Assembly: GCA_009839745.1 (NCBI GenBank)
Contig: VXPE01000135.1
Span: forward strand, 14,189-58,409
DNA length: 44,221 nt
Direction of reading: 5' to 3'
Origin: Candidatus Poribacteria bacterium
Lineage (GTDB): Bacteria > Poribacteria > WGA-4E > WGA-3G
The notes below the pieces were generated by a model. The model did not search any database and was not told the DNA's origin. It worked only from the letters and a program-made list of their open reading frames with translations. Made by a program: the position numbers and the translations under genes. This document shows, piece by piece, positions 40,259 to 44,221 of the stretch (position 1 is the stretch's first letter; every line of letters begins with the position of its first letter).

Positions 40259-41938
40259 ATGTTAGTTGATGATAACAGAGAAGAACACCGGATGATGATT
40301 TTCGGCAACGATAGCCGCCTCGTTCAAGAGCGGTTAATCGTGGAAAAAGATGCAAAGCGGGACGGAATCTTGGCACAGAAGGTTCACGTGGACTCCTATA
40401 CCGTCACGCTGTATGTGTTGCTGAAGGATTACGGACTTACGCCGGTCTTTCGCATCAAGCCACGCATCCGCTTCCATCGCTCTAACTACGATAACCTCTC
40501 TTCGAGTGCACCCCTAAAGTATCGTCTTGATGACATCATCCATTTCGCTGAGTTAAAACGCGGCATTGACTTGACAGAAAACATTGATGATGTCAAACTC
40601 GCAGAAATCCTCGGAGACGCGCCTGCCCTCAAGGATGTAACAGGGGACCCAGCGTTGCATCTCGTCTCACAACGCGATGTTTTCCTTCGAAACCCTCCTT
40701 TTAAAACCAAAACCAAGGTTTTTGGAAAGAATGAAGATGAAGGTGTAGAAGAAGGGAGGATTCAGATTGGGACGTTCCTTGATGCGCTCAATCAACCGAA
40801 ACAGACTGAGCAGATTTTCAAACGTTTTGCACGCGGGAAAGAATTTGCCCGTGATTTGCGAGAAGCCTTAGCACCTTACGAAGATTTTGAATTTCAGTTT
40901 GGACTCTATTCTCGGTATGAACGGCGAGATTGCATATTAGCGGATGGAGATGCGGAAACCAGTGGGAATTATCGTGCCACATTCGACCCATGGACAGCAC
41001 TCGGGTATATCCGAACTGCCGGCGATGCGCAACAGTTCCAAATTTTAGCACACGAACGCGGCACCCGGTGGGAGCACAAAGTTATGTTGGAGCAACTGGA
41101 TGCACCAACGCTTGAGCGGCTTGCTACGGAGATCCCTGGACTCCGCCGCCAGTATCTGATCGGACGGGTTTTGTCGAAAAGTCAAACGGCATTGACCCGC
41201 TTAGCCGAACTGCGCCAATCGCAACTGAATCTCACAACCGATTTGCATACCGGATATACGCTCCAGTTAGAAATGCCCGTCGCGAAGAAGCGGTTCTCTG
41301 TCATAGAACATCGTCGAAAATTGCGGCGTATTTTTAACGGTGGCGGTGCTTATTGCCTGCATCCACTCAACGGGGAGTTTGTTGAAAGGCATCATAACAT
41401 GGCGAAAGGCATCCGAGAGGGTATCGTCTGGACTTTAGATGCTGTTGATTTGTTTACAGGGCAACCGCCATTAAAGGACCAGAACGAAGAGTTTCTTATC
41501 ATCAAAACGCCGCATCAGAACAAATTCGTGGTCCGCTCTGCCCAAGAACTTCGCGAACGCCTGCCTCAAAACGGATTTGACAAGTGTTGGAACGAAGCCG
41601 TCGATGTCGGTGGGTATACCATCCTCAGCCGGATGACCGGGAGGGTCTATCTCGTGAGCTACGGACGAAGGAATACCGGCAGCATCCGTGAAGGCAATGT
41701 TACCCAGGACGATGTTGCGCATTATCTCTCAATTGAATACTTAGGACTGGATCCTGATCGTATTGGAAATTCACGTTTCGGCGTGCCGCTCCATGTCCAG
41801 CAGGGTTTCTTTGAAAGAATCTTCAGCAGGCGACCTGTCCCGCCCATCTTTAGCCAGTTGATGCAAACCGAGGCACAGGTCATCGCAGAAATGAAAACCC
41901 TCGCGCGGCACTGTAAAGAGAAACTGGAGATTCCGTAA
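40259..41938 (+). CDS. Protein with a possible VTC/TTM-like domain
   Basis: A 559-aa soluble protein that I cannot place firmly. The N-terminal 280 residues show, in order, 'KPRIRFHRSNYD' (67-78), 'FAELKRG' (96-102), 'RYERRD' (219-224), 'YRATFD' (238-243) and 'EHKVMLEQ' (272-279). Basic strands, then E.K, then YxR, then RxTFD, then E.K recall the VTC domain, the triphosphate-tunnel fold of polyphosphate polymerases. The remaining 280 residues are mixed alpha/beta with no recognised motif. CHAD proteins two genes upstream, which bind polyphosphate, support the reading. The family assignment is inference and could be wrong. Confidence 0.5.
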   Translation: MLVDDNREEHRMMIFGNDSRLVQERLIVEKDAKRDGILAQKVHVDSYTVTLYVLLKDYGLTPVFRIKPRIRFHRSNYDNLSSSAPLKYRLDDIIHFAELKRGIDLTENIDDVKLAEILGDAPALKDVTGDPALHLVSQRDVFLRNPPFKTKTKVFGKNEDEGVEEGRIQIGTFLDALNQPKQTEQIFKRFARGKEFARDLREALAPYEDFEFQFGLYSRYERRDCILADGDAETSGNYRATFDPWTALGYIRTAGDAQQFQILAHERGTRWEHKVMLEQLDAPTLERLATEIPGLRRQYLIGRVLSKSQTALTRLAELRQSQLNLTTDLHTGYTLQLEMPVAKKRFSVIEHRRKLRRIFNGGGAYCLHPLNGEFVERHHNMAKGIREGIVWTLDAVDLFTGQPPLKDQNEEFLIIKTPHQNKFVVRSAQELRERLPQNGFDKCWNEAVDVGGYTILSRMTGRVYLVSYGRRNTGSIREGNVTQDDVAHYLSIEYLGLDPDRIGNSRFGVPLHVQQGFFERIFSRRPVPPIFSQLMQTEAQVIAEMKTLARHCKEKLEIP

Positions 41939-42006
41939 CATACTCACCCAACTCTAACGGAGAATGGATATACGAAAAGGCAGTTGAAATGCGAATCCCA
42001 CATTAT

Positions 42007-42031
42007 CCGAACCGCAAGGAATGTTTAAAAA
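42007..42031 (+). repeat. RBS-carrying dispersed repeat (copy before the SDR gene)
   Basis: CCGAACCGCAAGGA (42007-42020) is followed by ATGTTTAAAAA and the ATG at 42032, in the same layout as the copies before dgoD, pyrB and the ROK gene. Confidence 0.8.
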
Positions 42032-42859
42032 ATGCAAAACTCCAGAAAAGTCCTTATCACCGGGGCATCCGGCTATATCGCCGGACGGATGCTCCCCGAA
42101 TTTCGTGAACGTTATGAACTCGTCCTGTTAGACGTGAAAACCACGAATCGGCAGGGAGATGAGGTCGAAGGCGTTCAAATTGCTGAACTCACCGACCCCG
42201 ATCGCGACGCATATAAACACCACTTTGAAGGCGTTGATGCAGTCGTCCACTGTGCATTTAAGGGCGGTAGTTTTGAGAACGAACTTGCCAACGTCCAGAT
42301 GGCATACAATCTTTATCAGACCTGTATTGAGACCGATGTCCGACGCGTCGTCGTCTGTAGTTCCAACCACGCCGCCGACTATTACGAGCGGCTTATCTGG
42401 GCAGATAAATGGGATGTAGTGACCCCAGAGATGCGTCCGCTCTCCGATAACTTCTACGGATGGGCAAAAGAGGCGTATGAGCACCTCGGCTTTGTCTTTG
42501 CGACGGGACACGTTGAGGGTAAGAAATTGCAGAACGTCCAGTTGCGTATCGGCGGACCGCGTGAGACAGATATGGCGAATTCTTCAGCGGACGATTTGAA
42601 GGCGATGCACCGCGGACTCGGCGCGTATTTGAGCATCCGAGATCAGGTCCAACTCTTCATCAAGAGCATTGAGACAGAAGATATAGAGGACGAAAACGGG
42701 GTCCCGTTCCAGATTTTCTACGGCATCAGCGACAATACGCATAAATTCTGGAGTATCGCCAATGCACGAAACGTCATAGGCTATGCCCCGGAGGACGACA
42801 GCCAACGCCGTTTTGCTGACCGCTTGGCAGAATTATTACAACAGGCAAAAAAGACATAG
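42032..42859 (+). CDS. NAD-dependent epimerase/dehydratase (uronate-dehydrogenase-like)
   Basis: A 275-aa extended short-chain dehydrogenase. The N-terminal nucleotide motif is 'GASGYIAG' (11-18). The catalytic pair is Tyr142 and Lys146 ('FYGWAKEAYE'), with Ser110/Ser111 in 'CSSNHAADYY'. The SSNH motif before the active site is shared with uronate dehydrogenases, which oxidise galacturonate or glucuronate with NAD. That substrate would fit the sugar-acid genes elsewhere in the window, but it is only a suggestion. The ribosome binding site comes from a dispersed repeat. Confidence 0.8.
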   Translation: MQNSRKVLITGASGYIAGRMLPEFRERYELVLLDVKTTNRQGDEVEGVQIAELTDPDRDAYKHHFEGVDAVVHCAFKGGSFENELANVQMAYNLYQTCIETDVRRVVVCSSNHAADYYERLIWADKWDVVTPEMRPLSDNFYGWAKEAYEHLGFVFATGHVEGKKLQNVQLRIGGPRETDMANSSADDLKAMHRGLGAYLSIRDQVQLFIKSIETEDIEDENGVPFQIFYGISDNTHKFWSIANARNVIGYAPEDDSQRRFADRLAELLQQAKKT

Positions 42860-42880
42860 CCAGATTTCCTGCTTCTTTTT

Positions 42881-42938
42881 GTAGGAGCGATCTCTGGTCG
42901 CGATCCCCTTTAGAGGGCCTGCGACGGACGTTTTTGCA
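42881..42938. repeat. GTAGGAGCGATC palindromic repeat at a truncated gene end
   Basis: GTAGGAGCGATCTCTGGTCG (42881-42900) continues as CGATCCCC and has arms GGAGCGATC and GTCGCGATCC that pair around a short loop. It lies between the SDR gene and the point where the AAA ATPase stops early, and may mark the insertion or deletion that cut that gene. Confidence 0.6.
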
Positions 42939-43613
42939 TCATTCGTCCGTATACTGCGCGAGCAAATCGCTTACCTGCTTGTGCGTGAAGTTAGGCAAGT
43001 GAAACTCATCTTGAATATTAAAGGGCGAGATGGATCGGTCATAATCAAGTTGTGTAATGTTTTTGACACCAACGATCCCCACGCTATGTGGGCACCGTGT
43101 TTTACCGGATAGATAAATATCACGGAGCACGCGCAGAAACCCCGTCACGGCACCGCGTGGAATCGCATCGAATTCGTCAATGATGAGGACAACCCGTTGG
43201 TGCTTTAGCAACTCAGCTAACTGTCTAAAGAATCTTCGCAAGGAGAGGTGGTTCGTGAATTGCGCGTTCTCCAGAAACTGTGTGAATGCCTCGGGCAGTG
43301 TCTCGCCACGTTTTTGGAAGACATCCACTATTTTCTCAGGAATGTCTTCTGCAAGACCTCCGTAAAACTCTGTAGGCGCACAGCCTTCATACACCTCGAA
43401 GTTAAGGTGAATGGGGAAGTAGGTTGGATCTGTGGCGGCAAGTTCTGCGAGTGCTAATTGGAAAAAAGTGGTTTTGCCCGTCTGCCGGGGCGCGAAAAGG
43501 ACGATGTACTTTCCCTCTTTGACGCGCCTGATAAAGTTGGCAACCTCTGCGGTCCGGGGGACGAGATAGTTATCTTCAGGATATAGGCGGCCTTGGGTTC
43601 CAAAGCGTCGCAT
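42939..43613 (-). pseudogene. C-terminally truncated AAA_35-like ATPase
   Basis: A 224-aa open frame starting 'MRRFGTQGRLYPEDNYLVPR'. Walker A is 'APRQTGKTTF' (41-50) and Walker B is 'VVLIIDEFD'. 'SVGIVGVKNITQLDYDRSIS' and 'FTHKQVSDLLAQYTDE' follow, after which the frame stops. From memory, relatives continue past YTDE with a winged-helix region ('VGQ...GQPFLVNRLAQ'-like) for at least 100 more residues. Here that part is gone and a palindromic repeat begins within 40 bp. It may still be expressed: ATG 43613 has GGAG upstream. It could also be a real short variant. Confidence 0.7.
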
Positions 43614-43657
43614 ATTTATTCGCATCTCCAAAGCAATATCTGGCTAAGTTTCTATTT

Positions 43658-44017
43658 TTAAGAATTATATACCCTGTCACGACTCGGACACGGGTGTATT
43701 TGTGTGACTCGACGTTCCTCAATCAGATGCAGCGGTTCTGTGTCGTGTTTTTGCCTGCGAAAATAGTCGATGCAGACATTTTCCGCAATACGGTAAAGCC
43801 ACGAAGAGAACGCCGATGTCCCTCGGAACGTGTGGATGGCTCGGAACGCCTTTAACCAGGTCTCTTGTGTGAGGTCTTTGGCAACCCCCGCATTCGTGAC
43901 ACGGCGCGTGATGTGGGTATACAGGCGGGAGTGGTATTTGTCTACCAGTGGACTGAAAGCTTCAGGGTCGCCGGCTTGCGTGCATTCAATCAGATGTTTT
44001 TCGTCCAGAGTTAACAA
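43658..44017 (-). pseudogene. Truncated ECF sigma factor (region 2 only)
   Basis: A 119-aa open frame covers sigma-70 region 2: 'FSPLVDKYHSRLYTHITRRV', 'DLTQETWLKAFRAIHTFRG' and 'FSSWLYRIAENVCIDYFRRQ'. It ends in a short tail 'HPCPSRDRVYNS' with no region 4, the part that binds the -35 box. The next gene on the same strand begins only 45 bp later, so region 4 has been deleted. The start is TTG 44017, with AGAGGA about 11 nt upstream; no ATG is available in frame. A 12-codon upstream frame overlaps this start. A region-2-only product is unlikely to work as a normal sigma factor. Confidence 0.75.
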
Positions 44018-44049
44018 CGTTTGGGGATTCCTCTGTAGTAATCACTCAT
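44011..44049 (-). other. Short upstream ORF overlapping the sigma-factor start
   Basis: ATG at 44049 encodes the 12-residue MSDYYRGIPKRC. Its TAA stop (44011-44013) overlaps the TTG start of the sigma gene by a few bases. AAGG precedes it. It could be a coupling leader peptide, or the true N-terminus separated by a one-base frameshift. Confidence 0.35.
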
Positions 44050-44221
44050 ATATGCCTTGACCTCTTGAGTCGGTTCAAAGTAAAAAAATAAAACCGCAAA
44101 AAAGCGAGAAGCAATAGCACCGTAGGAGATGGAGTGATGATGGATTTTATTGAAATATCTTCCTTACAATACCTTCGCCAAAAAAGTTGATTAAATAGGG
44201 TAAATATCCTAAAGTTATAAG
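44050..44221. other. AT-rich window end
   Basis: The last 170 bp carry A/T-rich sequence upstream of the sigma-factor remnant. I see no gene and no clear promoter. Confidence 0.4.

Overview
The window is about 44 kb of roughly 50% GC bacterial chromosome with no rRNA, tRNA, CRISPR array or intact transposase that I can see. The gene content suggests Candidatus Poribacteria or a close relative from a sponge or marine metagenome. It includes a phytanoyl-CoA-dioxygenase-like enzyme, a GH172/DUF2961 protein, two OPT-like DUF6785-type membrane proteins, C-type-lectin surface proteins, an AAA_35-like ATPase and many sugar-acid enzymes. Many short dispersed repeats lie at gene edges. The taxonomic call is inference from family content, not from a marker gene.

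Layout. 1-12 kb (mostly minus strand): an orphan PqqD-like protein, a two-domain hypothetical protein, an OPT-like permease, a 61-aa membrane protein, and a 2443-aa protein that fuses a degenerate M28 peptidase, LysM, calcium-loop repeats, a long coiled coil and an FtsX/MacB-type permease. This giant gene is divergent from an XRE regulator, and a back-to-back promoter pair can be read between them. 12-15 kb: a zinc-type MDR oxidoreductase, a short nucleotidyltransferase, a PhyH dioxygenase and a DUF350 protein. 15.5-21 kb: a 1401-aa acidic-linker/CARDB/alpha-toroid protein and a GH172 enzyme. 21-23 kb: an AT-rich EcoRV-type restriction-modification pair. 23-26 kb: two TIM-barrel sugar isomerases and D-galactonate dehydratase.

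26-31 kb (plus strand): two paralogous C-type-lectin proteins, an RNase J/CPSF-like beta-CASP nuclease and the remnant of a third lectin. 31-33.5 kb (minus): pyrB, carrying a PyrI-like zinc tail, and pyrD. 33.5-36.5 kb: a second OPT-like permease, a small membrane protein and an M50B-type protease. 36.6-43 kb (plus): aroC, an MgtE relic, a CHAD domain split over two genes, a ROK sugar kinase, a VTC-like-domain protein and an SDR dehydrogenase. 42.9-44 kb (minus): a truncated AAA ATPase behind a truncated ECF sigma factor.

How the genes may work together. GH172, the alpha-toroid protein, the isomerases, galactonate dehydratase, the ROK kinase and the uronate-dehydrogenase-like SDR fit a scavenger of complex glycans and sugar acids. 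CHAD and VTC-like proteins side by side suggest a polyphosphate-related patch. The most unusual aspect of the window is its repeats. A roughly 50-bp repeat ends in a Shine-Dalgarno sequence just before six start codons. Another repeat supplies the stop codon of two unrelated genes. A 73-bp palindromic element sits in frame inside a transporter gene. A 13-bp tandem unit is translated in all three frames in the large acidic protein.
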